64,000 bases of DNA from contig NZ_PQSQ01000015.1 of the NCBI RefSeq assembly GCF_002920575.1, forward strand, positions 1 to 64,000. The letters are read 5' to 3'. The notes beneath the pieces were generated by a model. It made no database searches and had not been told where the DNA came from. It saw only the letters and a program-made list of their open reading frames with translations. Shown here one piece after another: positions 55,775 to 64,000 of this stretch; the first letter of the stretch is position 1, and every line of letters starts with the position of its first letter. The translations under genes were made by a program, and so were the position numbers. The DNA comes from Streptomyces sp. Ru73. GTDB lineage: Bacteria; Actinomycetota; Actinomycetes; Streptomycetales; Streptomycetaceae.

Positions 55775-55847
55775 GGAGCGGCGGCCGCACCTGAGAAGCT
55801 GGGGACGCAACCGTCCGCTTCCCGTACATACCGAGGACCCGACACCC

Positions 55848-56582
55848 ATGAGCGCCGCCGAGCAGGGCGAGACGTCCGCCCGCATCCTGATCGTCGACGA
55901 CGAGCCCGCCGTCCGCGAGGCGCTGCGGCGGTCGCTCGCCTTCGAGGGGTACGCCACCGAGGAGGCCGTCGACGGCCTGGACGCGGTGGAGAAGGTGGCC
56001 GCTTTCCGGCCCGAACTGATCGTGCTGGACGTGCTGATGCCGCGGATGGACGGCCTGACCGCGGCCCGCAGGCTGCGCGCGAGCGGGCTGACCGTGCCGA
56101 TCCTGATGCTCACGGCCCGCGACACGGTCGGCGACCGGGTCACCGGACTGGACGCGGGCGCCGACGACTACCTGGTCAAGCCGTTCGAGCTGGACGAGCT
56201 GCTGGCCCGCATCCGGGCGCTGCTGCGCCGCAGTTCGTACGCTGCGGCGGCCGGCGCCACGCCCGACGAGGGTGACACGCTCACCTTCGCCGACCTGACG
56301 ATGAACCTGGCCACCCGCGAAGTCACCCGCGGCGGCCGTCCGGTGGAGCTGACCCGCACCGAGTTCACCCTGCTGGAGATGTTCCTGGCCCATCCGCGCC
56401 AGGTCCTCACCCGTGAGCAGATCCTCAAGGCCGTCTGGGGCTTCGACTTCGAGCCCTCCTCCAACTCCCTGGACGTGTACGTGATGTACCTGCGGCGCAA
56501 GACCGAGGCGGGTGGCGAGCCGCGGCTGGTGCACACGGTGCGCGGCGTCGGGTACGTCCTGCGGTCCGGCGGTGCCGAGTGA
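55848..56582 (+). CDS. OmpR-family response regulator (MprA-like)
   Basis: 244 residues. Receiver domain with [10 protein letters not shown], phospho-acceptor Asp in [13 protein letters not shown] (near residue 60), LTARD and the Lys in YLVKPFE. Winged-helix DNA-binding domain: [18 protein letters not shown] ... [23 protein letters not shown]. It is encoded with the kinase (4-base overlap, GTGA) and lies after the HtrA-like gene, matching S. coelicolor SCO4155-4157. By analogy with mycobacterial MprAB it may respond to envelope stress. Confidence 0.95.
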   Translation: MSAAEQGETSARILIVDDEPAVREALRRSLAFEGYATEEAVDGLDAVEKVAAFRPELIVLDVLMPRMDGLTAARRLRASGLTVPILMLTARDTVGDRVTGLDAGADDYLVKPFELDELLARIRALLRRSSYAAAAGATPDEGDTLTFADLTMNLATREVTRGGRPVELTRTEFTLLEMFLAHPRQVLTREQILKAVWGFDFEPSSNSLDVYVMYLRRKTEAGGEPRLVHTVRGVGYVLRSGGAE

Positions 56583-58027
56583 ACCTGCGCGAGAGGGCGG
56601 CCCAGCGCTACCGCCGGCTGCCCCTGCGGTCCCGGCTGGCGATGCTCACCGCGCTCGCCGTCGCGCTCGCGGTGGCCGCCTCGGCCGCCGCCTGCTGGGT
56701 GATCACCCGCGACCGGCTCACCGAGCAGTTGGACGGGACGCTGAGCAAGGTCAGCGTGGACGGCTCGTACGTACGGGCGCTGAGCGCCGAGTGCAACGGC
56801 ATCACCCAGGGCGTGCGCTTCCCGCCCACGCCGTACACGGTGCAGCTGGTGTCGGTGGACGGCCGGGTGTGCACCTCCTCGGAGAAGTCGCAGATCCCCG
56901 CTTCGGCCGCGGACGTCCAGGTCGCGCGGGGCAGTGCCCCCGAGGCGCTGCACACCGCACGGGCCGCCGACGGCGCGGAGATGCGGGTGTCCACGAAGCC
57001 GTACGACGGCCCGGCCACCGACGCGTTCGGCAACCAGGTGGCGGTGTCCGTCGCCGCGCCCATGGACCAGGTCACCCGGCCGCTGAACCAGCTCGCGCTG
57101 GTCCTGCTGATCGTGTGCGGGGTGGGCGTGCTGGGCGCGGCGACCACCGGCCTGTGGGTGGCCAGGGCGGGCCTGAAGCCGGTGGACCGGCTCACCGCCG
57201 CCGTCGAGCACGTCGCCCGCACGGAGGACCTGGCGGTCCGCATCCCCACCGAGGGCGAGGACGAGATCGCCCGGCTCTCCCGGTCCTTCAACTCCATGAC
57301 CGCGGCGCTCGCCGCCTCCCGCGACCTCCAGGCGCAGCTCATCGCGGACGCGGGCCACGAGCTGCGTACCCCGCTGACCTCGCTGCGCACCAACATCGAC
57401 CTGCTGGAGCGCAGCGAGCGCACCGGCCGGGCCATCCCGGCCGAGGACAAGCTCGCCCTGCTGGACTCGGTGAAGGCCCAGATGGGCGAGCTGGCCGCGC
57501 TCATCGGCGATCTCCAGGAGCTGTCCAGGACGCCCGACCACGGGGCCGCGGGGCAGAGCGCGCCGCCGGTCGTCGCGCTGCACGACATCGCGGCGGCGGC
57601 GCTGGAGCGGGCCCGGCTGCGCGGCCCGTCCCTCACCCTCGACGCCGCCCTGGACCCCTGGTACGTACGGGCCGACCCGGCGGCGCTGGAGCGCGCCGTG
57701 GTCAACCTGCTGGACAACGCCGTGAAGTTCAGCCCGTCCGGCGGCACGGTCGAGGTGCGCCTCAAGGACGGCCTGCTGACCGTGCGGGACCACGGCCCCG
57801 GCATTCCGGCGCACGAACTCCCGCACGTCTTCGAGCGGTTCTGGCGCTCGCCCTCCGCGCGCAGCCTGCCGGGCAGCGGCCTCGGGCTGTCGATCGTGGC
57901 CCGCACCGCCCAGCAGGCCGGCGGCGGCGTCCGGCTGCGCCCCGCCGAGGGCGGCGGCACGCTGGCGGAACTCACCCTGCCGGGGGCCGCGGTGCCGCCC
58001 CCGGAGGAGCCGCCGACGGCCGGGTGA
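56579..58027 (+). CDS. Sensor histidine kinase (MprB-like)
   Basis: 482 residues. TM1 at about 20-44 ([22 protein letters not shown]), an extracytoplasmic sensor of about 120 residues with a Cys (ECNGITQG) and a second in VCTSSEK that might form a disulfide, TM2 at about 178-200, HAMP, then HisKA with the phospho-His in [15 protein letters not shown] and a HATPase with [15 protein letters not shown] and GSGLGLSIV. The two Cys in the sensor resemble redox-sensing designs, but this is inference. Confidence 0.94.
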   Translation: MNLRERAAQRYRRLPLRSRLAMLTALAVALAVAASAAACWVITRDRLTEQLDGTLSKVSVDGSYVRALSAECNGITQGVRFPPTPYTVQLVSVDGRVCTSSEKSQIPASAADVQVARGSAPEALHTARAADGAEMRVSTKPYDGPATDAFGNQVAVSVAAPMDQVTRPLNQLALVLLIVCGVGVLGAATTGLWVARAGLKPVDRLTAAVEHVARTEDLAVRIPTEGEDEIARLSRSFNSMTAALAASRDLQAQLIADAGHELRTPLTSLRTNIDLLERSERTGRAIPAEDKLALLDSVKAQMGELAALIGDLQELSRTPDHGAAGQSAPPVVALHDIAAAALERARLRGPSLTLDAALDPWYVRADPAALERAVVNLLDNAVKFSPSGGTVEVRLKDGLLTVRDHGPGIPAHELPHVFERFWRSPSARSLPGSGLGLSIVARTAQQAGGGVRLRPAEGGGTLAELTLPGAAVPPPEEPPTAG

Positions 58028-58047
58028 GGTTCAGCGGGCGAAGCGGC

Positions 58048-59505
58048 TCAGCGGGCGAAGCCCGACCCCAGCGCCGCGCCCGCCTCGGGGCCGCCGAGCG
58101 CACCGGGACCGTAGGAGACCACGCCCTTCGTGGTCAGCCCGGTGGTGGCACCGCGGAGGGCCCACACCGCGCCGGTGTTCTTCGGGGTCGTGCCGTCCTC
58201 GCCCGGCGCGCCGGCCGCGAGGTCGGCCTTGCCGTCGCCGTCGGTGTCCAGCAGCGAGACCGCCTCGCCGAACCGGTCACCGGCCTCGGCGACGCCCGGG
58301 ACGCCCGCGGTGTCCTGGTGGAAGGACTGCGCGCCGGTGCCGGTCAGGCCGCCCTTGCCGCCCTTGAGCAGGACGGTGCTGCCCGCGTCCTTCAGGTTCG
58401 CGCCGGAGGCGGAGGTCAGGTCCTCGTACGGGACGCCGACCGCGACGTCCGCGTACCCGTCGCCGTTCACGTCGCCCGCGCTGAGCGAGTAGCCGAACTG
58501 GTCGCCCTCCTCGCCGGCACCGGGTACGCCCGCGCTGTCCTGGGTGAGCGTCGTGGTGCGCTTGCCCGGGCCGTCCGGCGAGCCGTACGCGACCTTGACG
58601 GTGCCCTTGTCGTACGGGAGGTCCTCGACGACGCCGCCGGGGACCGGGCGGTATATGAGGTCGCCGTAACCGTCCTTGTCGACGTCGCCGACGGTGGCCG
58701 ACGCCGCGTCCGGCAGCGCGGTGGAGGTGGTGGCGAGGCCGTCCTTGCCGCCCTTCCACAGCTCGCTGGACTCCGACCGCTCCTCGAACTCGTGCATGCT
58801 GACCAGGTCGTCCCGGCCGTCCCCGGTGAGGTCGCCGGCCACCAGTTCCGAGGAGCGGAAGAGGTGGTCGGTCAGGAGGTCGGCGGTCCGGGCGGGCGCG
58901 CCGGCCCGGGTGAACGGCCCGTACATCACGTGCAGCCCGGAGGACTCGGTCCCGTCGCCGTCGGTGTCGGAGACCAGGTCGGCGTGGCCGTCGCCGTCGA
59001 AGTCACCGGCGGTGAGGTTGCCGCCGTCGGTGCCCTGGAGGGTGGCGGCGCCGCCCTTGCCGTCGGTGGAGCCCCACAGGACGTAGGCCTTGCCGCCGCC
59101 GTTGACGGCGAGGTCGCTGGTGCCGTCGCCGTCCAGGTCGCGGGCGACGGTGCGGTCGCCGAACCGGTTGTTCTCGCCGGGGTCGCCGGGCACGCCCGGG
59201 GTGGCGAGGCTGATGACCTGGTGCTTGCCGGTGGCCGCGCCGGAGGCGGAGCCGTAGACCACGGTGACGTAACCGGCCTTGGCCTTGCCGCCGACGGTGG
59301 CCTCGGGCGCGCCGGCAACGATGTCGGCGTAGCCGTCGTGGTTGAAGTCCGCCTGGGGTGCGGTACCGGCCGGGCCCTTGGCCGCGGCGGCCGCGGCGGC
59401 GTCGGCGGGGGCCGCGGTCGCCGGGGCGGCGAGCGCGAGCGGGGCGGTGATCAGGGCGGCCACCACGGCGCAGCGCGCTGCGGTGGGGGTGGAGCGGTGG
59501 CGCAC
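58048..59505 (-). CDS. Secreted FG-GAP (integrin-like beta-propeller) protein
   Basis: 485 residues: Sec signal (AAALITAPLALAAPATA), then seven FG-GAP-like repeats, each with a Ca-binding loop of the D-x-D/N-x-D-G kind (DFNHDGYADI, DLDGDGTSDL, DFDGDGHADL, DLTGDGRDDL, DVDKDGYGDL, DVNGDGYADV, DTDGDGKADL). The fold would be a seven-bladed propeller used for binding surfaces or partners outside the cell. AGGAGG is 5 bases before the GTG. It is convergent with the kinase. Confidence 0.92.
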   Translation of the reverse strand: MRHRSTPTAARCAVVAALITAPLALAAPATAAPADAAAAAAAKGPAGTAPQADFNHDGYADIVAGAPEATVGGKAKAGYVTVVYGSASGAATGKHQVISLATPGVPGDPGENNRFGDRTVARDLDGDGTSDLAVNGGGKAYVLWGSTDGKGGAATLQGTDGGNLTAGDFDGDGHADLVSDTDGDGTESSGLHVMYGPFTRAGAPARTADLLTDHLFRSSELVAGDLTGDGRDDLVSMHEFEERSESSELWKGGKDGLATTSTALPDAASATVGDVDKDGYGDLIYRPVPGGVVEDLPYDKGTVKVAYGSPDGPGKRTTTLTQDSAGVPGAGEEGDQFGYSLSAGDVNGDGYADVAVGVPYEDLTSASGANLKDAGSTVLLKGGKGGLTGTGAQSFHQDTAGVPGVAEAGDRFGEAVSLLDTDGDGKADLAAGAPGEDGTTPKNTGAVWALRGATTGLTTKGVVSYGPGALGGPEAGAALGSGFAR

Positions 59506-59620
59506 AGTTCCTCCTGTGGTCGGCACCCGGACACCCCGGGTGCACCTGCCGTACACCCCCTACGACGTCAGTGGTGCGCGCGTGGTTGTACGCACACGCC
59601 TCATCTGCCCCTGAAGTCCC

Positions 59621-60964
59621 TTAGCGCTGCCCGTTTTTCGCGGTGTCCCCGAACGGAAGGTCCTTGCCCGAGAGCCGGGCGCGGATGCCGTCGCGCTCCA
59701 CGGAGATGGTGCGCAGCCGTACGTCACCGGGGGTGGCCGGGAGGCGGAAGGAGAGGTCGAAGCGGTCGGCGATCTCCGGCTTGGTGAGCCCGGCGAGGCC
59801 GCCGAGGATCTTCGGGTCGATGCCGACCTTCCTCAGCAGCCAGGGGTGGTCGGCCACCACGTCGACGAGGTTGACCTTCATCAGCTTGCCGATGAAGCGG
59901 GGCGTGCCGATGAGGTCGTGCAGCTTCTGCTCGTTGTGCAGCGCGGCGTCGATGGTCGCGGGCGGGATGCCGATGCGGTCGGCGATGGCCGGCACGCCGA
60001 GCATGGCCTTGATCTTGGCCGCCTCCTGGCTGAGCCGGCGGGCCGTCTTGCGGGTGAGCTGCAGTCCCTCGCCCTTGCCGGTGCCGGGGCGGTAGACGGC
60101 GATGTCGCCGATGTCCAGCCGCATCCCGCTGATCTCGGTGGAGATGCCGCGGTCGCCGGCCTGCCGGATGCGGGCCGTGGCGTGCATCCGCAGTTCGTGC
60201 CCGGCGATCGGCAGTCCGCCCTCGGCGCGTACCGCGTCCGGCCCCAGCTCGCTGAACTTCACCTGTGAGGCGCCCAGTTCGCGGTTCATGTCCTCGAAGG
60301 AGAGCAGGACGTCGCCGTGCATCCGGCCGACGGTGCCGCCCTTGAGCGAGGTGGGCAGGTCGCCGTCGAGGGTGACGTCCTCCGCCGTCGCCTCGAACTT
60401 GGCGAGCGAGACCCGGTCGGCGGCGAGGTCGGGGATGGTCACCCGCACCCGGTCCAGCCGCTTGTCGGCGACCTGGGTGAGGAAGGGGAAGCCCTCGATG
60501 TCCACCTCGGGGTCGGCCGCCAGGTGCAGCGAGTCCTTGAGCTTCTCGGCCGCCTTGTTCTGCGCGTAGAGCACGGCGAACCGGTCGGCGAGACCGGCGA
60601 AGGAGGCCGCCACCAGGACGGTGGCGACCAGCTTCGCGGCGAGCGGCACGGCGGCGAACCAGCCGCGGCCGCGCCGGGACTTGCGGTGGTTGGGCGGGGA
60701 CCAGGCGTCGTCGTCCTCGGTGTCCGGGCGCAGCCCGAGCCCCAGGGGGTCGTCACTGTCGTCGCGCGCGTCGAGGTGGCGGCGCGCGGGGCCCAGGTCC
60801 GGCTCGGGGTCGGCCAGCCCGGCGAGCTCCGCGTACGGGTTGACCGGCGCGAACTCGCGGGTGTCGCCGGGCCCGCCGGGGGCGGCCTCGGACGCGCGGG
60901 GCTCAGCTGCTTCCCGCGCGTCCTGGGGTGCAGGTGATGCGGATATGCGTGTGGGGGGTCGCAT
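59621..60964 (-). CDS. DUF2993-family protein with long cytoplasmic N-terminus
   Basis: 447 residues: about 100 disordered cytoplasmic residues (acidic and Pro-rich), a single transmembrane helix (PLAAKLVATVLVAASFAGLAD), then a DUF2993 domain with EGFPFLTQVADKRLDRVRVTIPDL. It is the larger sibling of the 45-kb DUF2993 protein, which has the same FPFLTQVA core. Probable lipid- or envelope-related role, unproven. GGTGGG lies 8 bases before the ATG used; a GTG two codons upstream is possible. Confidence 0.9.
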   Translation of the reverse strand: MRPPTRISASPAPQDAREAAEPRASEAAPGGPGDTREFAPVNPYAELAGLADPEPDLGPARRHLDARDDSDDPLGLGLRPDTEDDDAWSPPNHRKSRRGRGWFAAVPLAAKLVATVLVAASFAGLADRFAVLYAQNKAAEKLKDSLHLAADPEVDIEGFPFLTQVADKRLDRVRVTIPDLAADRVSLAKFEATAEDVTLDGDLPTSLKGGTVGRMHGDVLLSFEDMNRELGASQVKFSELGPDAVRAEGGLPIAGHELRMHATARIRQAGDRGISTEISGMRLDIGDIAVYRPGTGKGEGLQLTRKTARRLSQEAAKIKAMLGVPAIADRIGIPPATIDAALHNEQKLHDLIGTPRFIGKLMKVNLVDVVADHPWLLRKVGIDPKILGGLAGLTKPEIADRFDLSFRLPATPGDVRLRTISVERDGIRARLSGKDLPFGDTAKNGQR

Positions 60965-61033
60965 CGGCACATCCCACCATGCGTACGGCCATCGAACGCA
61001 AGTCCTACTGCCGGTAAGTGGGGATATGAACGG

Positions 61034-62839
61034 TTACTTCACCACGGTGATGCGGTCCGCCTTCGGCGGGTCCAGCGGGCCGGACGCCGAGGAGTGCGCG
61101 CCGAGGTACGCGGTGAAGGCGTCCAGGTCGGACGGGCCGACGTACTTGTCGGTGCCCTCCTTGAACGCGGTGAAGCCGTCGCCGCCGCCCGCCAGGAACT
61201 CGTTCATCGCGACCCGGTAGGTCTTCGCCGGGTCCAGCGGCGCGCCGTTCAGCTTCACCGAGTCCGCGACGATCCGGTCGGCGCCGGACTTGGTCATGTC
61301 GAGGGTGTAGGTGAGGCCCTTCGACACCTGGAGGATCTTGGGCGAGCTCTGGTTCGGGCCGCTCACCTGCTGCTGGAGCGCGGTGAGCAGCTGCTTCCCG
61401 GTCAGCGAGACCACGTTCATCATGTTGGTGAACGGCTGCACGGTGAACGCCTCGCCGTACGTCACCACCCCGTCGCCCTCGCTGCCCGACGCCTTGAACG
61501 CCAGGTCGGAGCGGATGCCGCCGGGGTTCATCAGGGCCAGCTGCGCGCCGCCCTCACCGCTGTCCGCCGTCGCCTCCAGCTGCGCGTCGGCGATGACGTC
61601 GCCGAGCGGCGACTCGGGGGTGCTCGCGCCGCGGCCCGCGATGTCGGCGGAGATGTGGCCGACCGGCTTGCTCGCGACCGGCGCGGCCAGCCTGTCCCAG
61701 CGCTTGATCAGCGCGGTCATGTCCGCCGCCCTGGGCTGGGTGCGGTCCACCACGTGGTTGGCCGACTTCACGGCCGTGCGCACGATGTCCTTGGTCTTCC
61801 GGTCGTACGTCAGCGTGGTGTCGGTGTAGAGCTTGCCGAAGGAGGAGGCCGAGGTGACCATCCGCGGCTGCCCGGCCGGGTCGGGGATGGTGCACGCGTA
61901 CGCCTGGTGGGTGTGGCCGGTGACCAGCGCGTCGACGTCCGGCGTCACCTTCTTGGCGATCTCGGTGATCGGCCCGGATATCCCGTCGCCGGGACCGGGG
62001 CTGTCGCAGTCGTAGTTGTACGCGGTGGAGGCGGGCGCCCCGCCCTCGTGGATCAGCGCGACGACCGACTTCACGCCCTGCTTGCGCAGCACCTTGGCGT
62101 ACTTGTCGATGGTCTCGGCCTCGTCGTGGAACTTCAGGCCCTTCACGCCCTCGGCGCTGACGATGTCGGGCGTGCCCTCCAGGGTGACCCCGATGAAGCC
62201 GATCCGCACGCCGTTGTGCCGCCAGACCGTGTACGGCTTCAGGATGGGCTTGCCGGTCTTCTCGTCGGTGACGTTCGCGGCGAGGTAGGGGTAGTCGGCG
62301 CCCCCGAAGGTCCGCCCCTTCTCGTAGCAGCCGTCCTTCGGGTGGCAGCCGCCGTTCTGCAGCCGGGCCAGCTCAGCGCGGCCCTCGTCGAACTCGTGGT
62401 TGCCGACGCTGGTGACGTCCAGCTCCAGCTTGTTCATCGCCTCCACGGTCGGCTCGTCGTGGAACAGGCCCGAGAGCAGCGGGCTCGCGCCGACCAGGTC
62501 GCCGGCCGCGGCCGTGACGGAGTACGGGTGGCCCCTGCGGGCCGTGCGCAGCGCGTTCGCCAGGTACTCGACGCCGCCGGCCTCGACCTTCTTCCGGCTG
62601 CCGTCGGCCTGCTCCTCCTCCACGGTGCCGGACGAGCCCTGCGGCGGCTCCAGGTTGCCGTGGAAGTCATTGAACGAGAGCAGCTGCACGTCGACGGTGC
62701 GCGAGGAGTGGCCGGGCCCGCCGGGGGTGCCGGCGCCGGCGGGCAGGGCCGCCGCCGTGACGCCGGCCGCGGCGGCCAGCACCGTCGCGGCGGCCGCAAG
62801 ACGGCGCCAGGGGCGGCGCCGGTGCGGAGTGACTGACAT
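61034..62839 (-). CDS. Secreted 5'-nucleotidase/2',3'-cyclic phosphodiesterase
   Basis: 601 residues, UshA-like. A signal peptide with Arg-rich start (HRRRPWRRLAAAATVLAAAAG) precedes the metallophosphatase domain: SFNDFHGNLEP, AGDLVGASPL, GNHEFDEG and GHTHQAY give the two-metal site. The C-terminal 5'-nucleotidase domain has NPGGIRSD and NEFLAGGGDGF. It would release phosphate and nucleosides from nucleotides outside the cell, matching SCO4152, a phosphate-regulated protein in S. coelicolor as I recall. I see no clear PHO box in its upstream region. Confidence 0.93.
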   Translation of the reverse strand: MSVTPHRRRPWRRLAAAATVLAAAAGVTAAALPAGAGTPGGPGHSSRTVDVQLLSFNDFHGNLEPPQGSSGTVEEEQADGSRKKVEAGGVEYLANALRTARRGHPYSVTAAAGDLVGASPLLSGLFHDEPTVEAMNKLELDVTSVGNHEFDEGRAELARLQNGGCHPKDGCYEKGRTFGGADYPYLAANVTDEKTGKPILKPYTVWRHNGVRIGFIGVTLEGTPDIVSAEGVKGLKFHDEAETIDKYAKVLRKQGVKSVVALIHEGGAPASTAYNYDCDSPGPGDGISGPITEIAKKVTPDVDALVTGHTHQAYACTIPDPAGQPRMVTSASSFGKLYTDTTLTYDRKTKDIVRTAVKSANHVVDRTQPRAADMTALIKRWDRLAAPVASKPVGHISADIAGRGASTPESPLGDVIADAQLEATADSGEGGAQLALMNPGGIRSDLAFKASGSEGDGVVTYGEAFTVQPFTNMMNVVSLTGKQLLTALQQQVSGPNQSSPKILQVSKGLTYTLDMTKSGADRIVADSVKLNGAPLDPAKTYRVAMNEFLAGGGDGFTAFKEGTDKYVGPSDLDAFTAYLGAHSSASGPLDPPKADRITVVK

Positions 62840-63041
62840 GTCTCGTCCCCCTTGTGGACTGCGGATGAGGAGTGGTGAGCGACCGGAAGCCTACGGTCAA
62901 CGCGCGTAGCGCAACAGGGGCGACGGGTTAAGGGACGGTTGCGGTGCGGAGGCCGCTCACCGCCCGCCGGCGGGCCCGGCGCAGGGTGCGTGGACGACGG
63001 CGGTGGTCACCGGCCGGGCCCCGCGCCGTACCCTTCGGGGC

Positions 63042-63971
63042 ATGACTGACGCTGCACAGGGAACGGGCCGGCCCGGCCGGGGCATGCAGGTACTGGACGC
63101 GCTCACGCCGGACGTGGCCGGTGCCGTACTGGAGCTGATCGAGACGGCGGCACGGACGGACGGGCAGCCCGCCGTCTCCGAGCAGGGGCGGCTGCAGCTG
63201 CGCGGCGGCCACCGGGAGGGCGTCAAGCACCTCCTCGTCCGGGCCGAGGGCGACCGCATCGCCGGATACGGGCAGCTGGAGGGCACGGACCCGGTCGAGG
63301 CGCCCGCCGCCGAGCTGGTCGTGCACCCCGAGTTCCGCGGCCAGGGCCTGGGCCGCAAGCTCGGCAGCGCGCTGCTGGAGGAGTCCGGGCGGCGGCTGCG
63401 GCTGTGGGCGCACGGCGGCCACCCCGCCGCCCGCCACCTCGCGCAGACCCTGGGCCTGACCCTCTTCCGCGAGCTGCGGCAGATGCGCCGCCCGCTGTCC
63501 GGGCTGGACCTGCCCGAGCCGGTGCTCCCCGAGGGCGTCACCGTCCGCACCTTCCAGCCCGGCACGGACGACGCCGCCTGGCTCGCCGCCAACGCCGCGG
63601 CCTTCGCGCACCACCCCGAGCAGGGCTCGCTCACCCAGCGTGACCTGGACGACCGCAAGGCCGAGCCGTGGTTCGACCCCAAGGGCTTCTTCCTGGCCGA
63701 GAAGGCCGGTGAGCTGGTCGGCTTCCACTGGACGAAGAAGCACGCCGAGGAGGGCCGGGGCGAGGTCTACGTCGTCGGCGTACGGCCCGAGGCGCAGGGC
63801 GGCGGGCTCGGCAAGGCACTCACCGCGATCGGGCTGCGGCACCTGGCCGCCGAGGGCGTGCCGACGGCGATGCTCTACGTCGACGCGGACAACGTCCCGG
63901 CCGTCACCGTCTACGAGCGCCTCGGCTTCGTCACGCACGAGACGGACCTGATGTACCGGACCGAGCTGTGA
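63042..63971 (+). CDS. mshD: Mycothiol synthase MshD
   Basis: 309 residues, two tandem GNAT domains; the C-terminal one catalyses acetylation of Cys-GlcN-Ins to mycothiol, the main actinobacterial thiol. Acetyl-CoA loops: VHPEFRGQGLGRKLG near residue 95 and VRPEAQGGGLGKAL near residue 250. FFLAEKAGELVGFHWTKKH is characteristic of MshD. TACCCT ends exactly 7 bases before the ATG, consistent with a leaderless message. It matches SCO4151. The gene ends 29 bases before the window edge. Confidence 0.95.
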   Translation: MTDAAQGTGRPGRGMQVLDALTPDVAGAVLELIETAARTDGQPAVSEQGRLQLRGGHREGVKHLLVRAEGDRIAGYGQLEGTDPVEAPAAELVVHPEFRGQGLGRKLGSALLEESGRRLRLWAHGGHPAARHLAQTLGLTLFRELRQMRRPLSGLDLPEPVLPEGVTVRTFQPGTDDAAWLAANAAAFAHHPEQGSLTQRDLDDRKAEPWFDPKGFFLAEKAGELVGFHWTKKHAEEGRGEVYVVGVRPEAQGGGLGKALTAIGLRHLAAEGVPTAMLYVDADNVPAVTVYERLGFVTHETDLMYRTEL

Positions 63972-64000
63972 CGCACAGCGATACGCGCAGGCAAGGCTGT

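Noticed and set aside
56512..59787. Very long reading frame (over 1,000 codons) on the plus strand.
   Set aside because: It overlaps the kinase and the FG-GAP gene in other frames; the translation is Gly/Arg/Ala-rich shadow sequence with no motifs, an effect of GC-biased third positions.
62840..62930. Possible PHO box upstream of the 5'-nucleotidase.
   Set aside because: Two TCA-containing words occur (GCTCACC, CTCATCC) but 10 bp apart rather than 11, and the flanking bases do not fit; too weak to call.

Overview
The window is a piece of a Streptomyces chromosome. Composition is strongly GC-rich with third-position G/C bias throughout, GTG and even TTG starts are common, and nearly every recognisable gene has a familiar actinobacterial counterpart: GlnR, Nur, CsoR, RsiG, mycothiol synthase, a DUF2993 pair, a DUF3099 protein and an HBHA-like protein. 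I see no rRNA or tRNA gene, insertion sequence, prophage or CRISPR array.

Region 1 (about 0.04-10.9 kb): a GNAT acetyltransferase, then a six-gene minus-strand operon encoding a chromosomal apparatus that resembles a type IV secretion system. It has a VirD4-like protein without a P-loop, a VirB4-type ATPase, an SCO6880-family membrane protein, a VirB6/TrbL-like protein, a VirB8-like protein and a small two-TM protein. A divergent two-domain cell-wall hydrolase and a PAP2 phosphatase follow. No relaxase is present. The layout matches what I remember as the cmdABCDEF differentiation locus of S. coelicolor (SCO4126-4131).

Region 2 (11-21.4 kb): a Tat-exported FAD oxidase, a lipoprotein, the copper repressor CsoR with a perfect operator, a Pit phosphate transporter with its PhoU-like partner, and the pstSCAB operon behind a four-unit PHO box.

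Region 3 (21.5-40 kb): an NlpC/P60 hydrolase, a PP2C-type phosphatase, DUF2516, an HBHA-like protein and an XRE regulator, then a more variable set: AraC, two VOC proteins, a UvrA-like ABC ATPase, a methyltransferase, an aldo/keto reductase and an FMN reductase behind MerR-type 19-bp-spacer promoters, an S4 protein, a glycosyltransferase, TetR, an ankyrin protein, an Eis-type acetyltransferase, an asparaginase and RsiG. Several intergenic tandem arrays (10-bp and 13-bp units) lie here.

Region 4 (40-64 kb): Dtd, a YgfZ-like protein, Nur, a nitrobindin-like protein, a 33-residue membrane peptide, DUF3099, DUF1416, the rhodanese CysA with a cysteine-containing leader peptide, DUF2993, a membrane protein, MoaD, a heterodimeric ABC exporter, an alpha/beta hydrolase, GlnR, a LacI regulator, an HtrA-like protease with its response-regulator/kinase pair, an FG-GAP protein, a second DUF2993 protein, a secreted 5'-nucleotidase and MshD.

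Themes: phosphate supply (Pit, Pst, nucleotidase), metal control (CsoR, Nur), envelope maintenance (hydrolases, HtrA, kinase, PAP2) and sulfur/thiol metabolism (CysA, MshD). Many genes start 6-7 bases after a TAnnnT -10 element, so leaderless initiation appears common. From remembered S. coelicolor gene numbers, the segment right of pstS appears inverted relative to that species.
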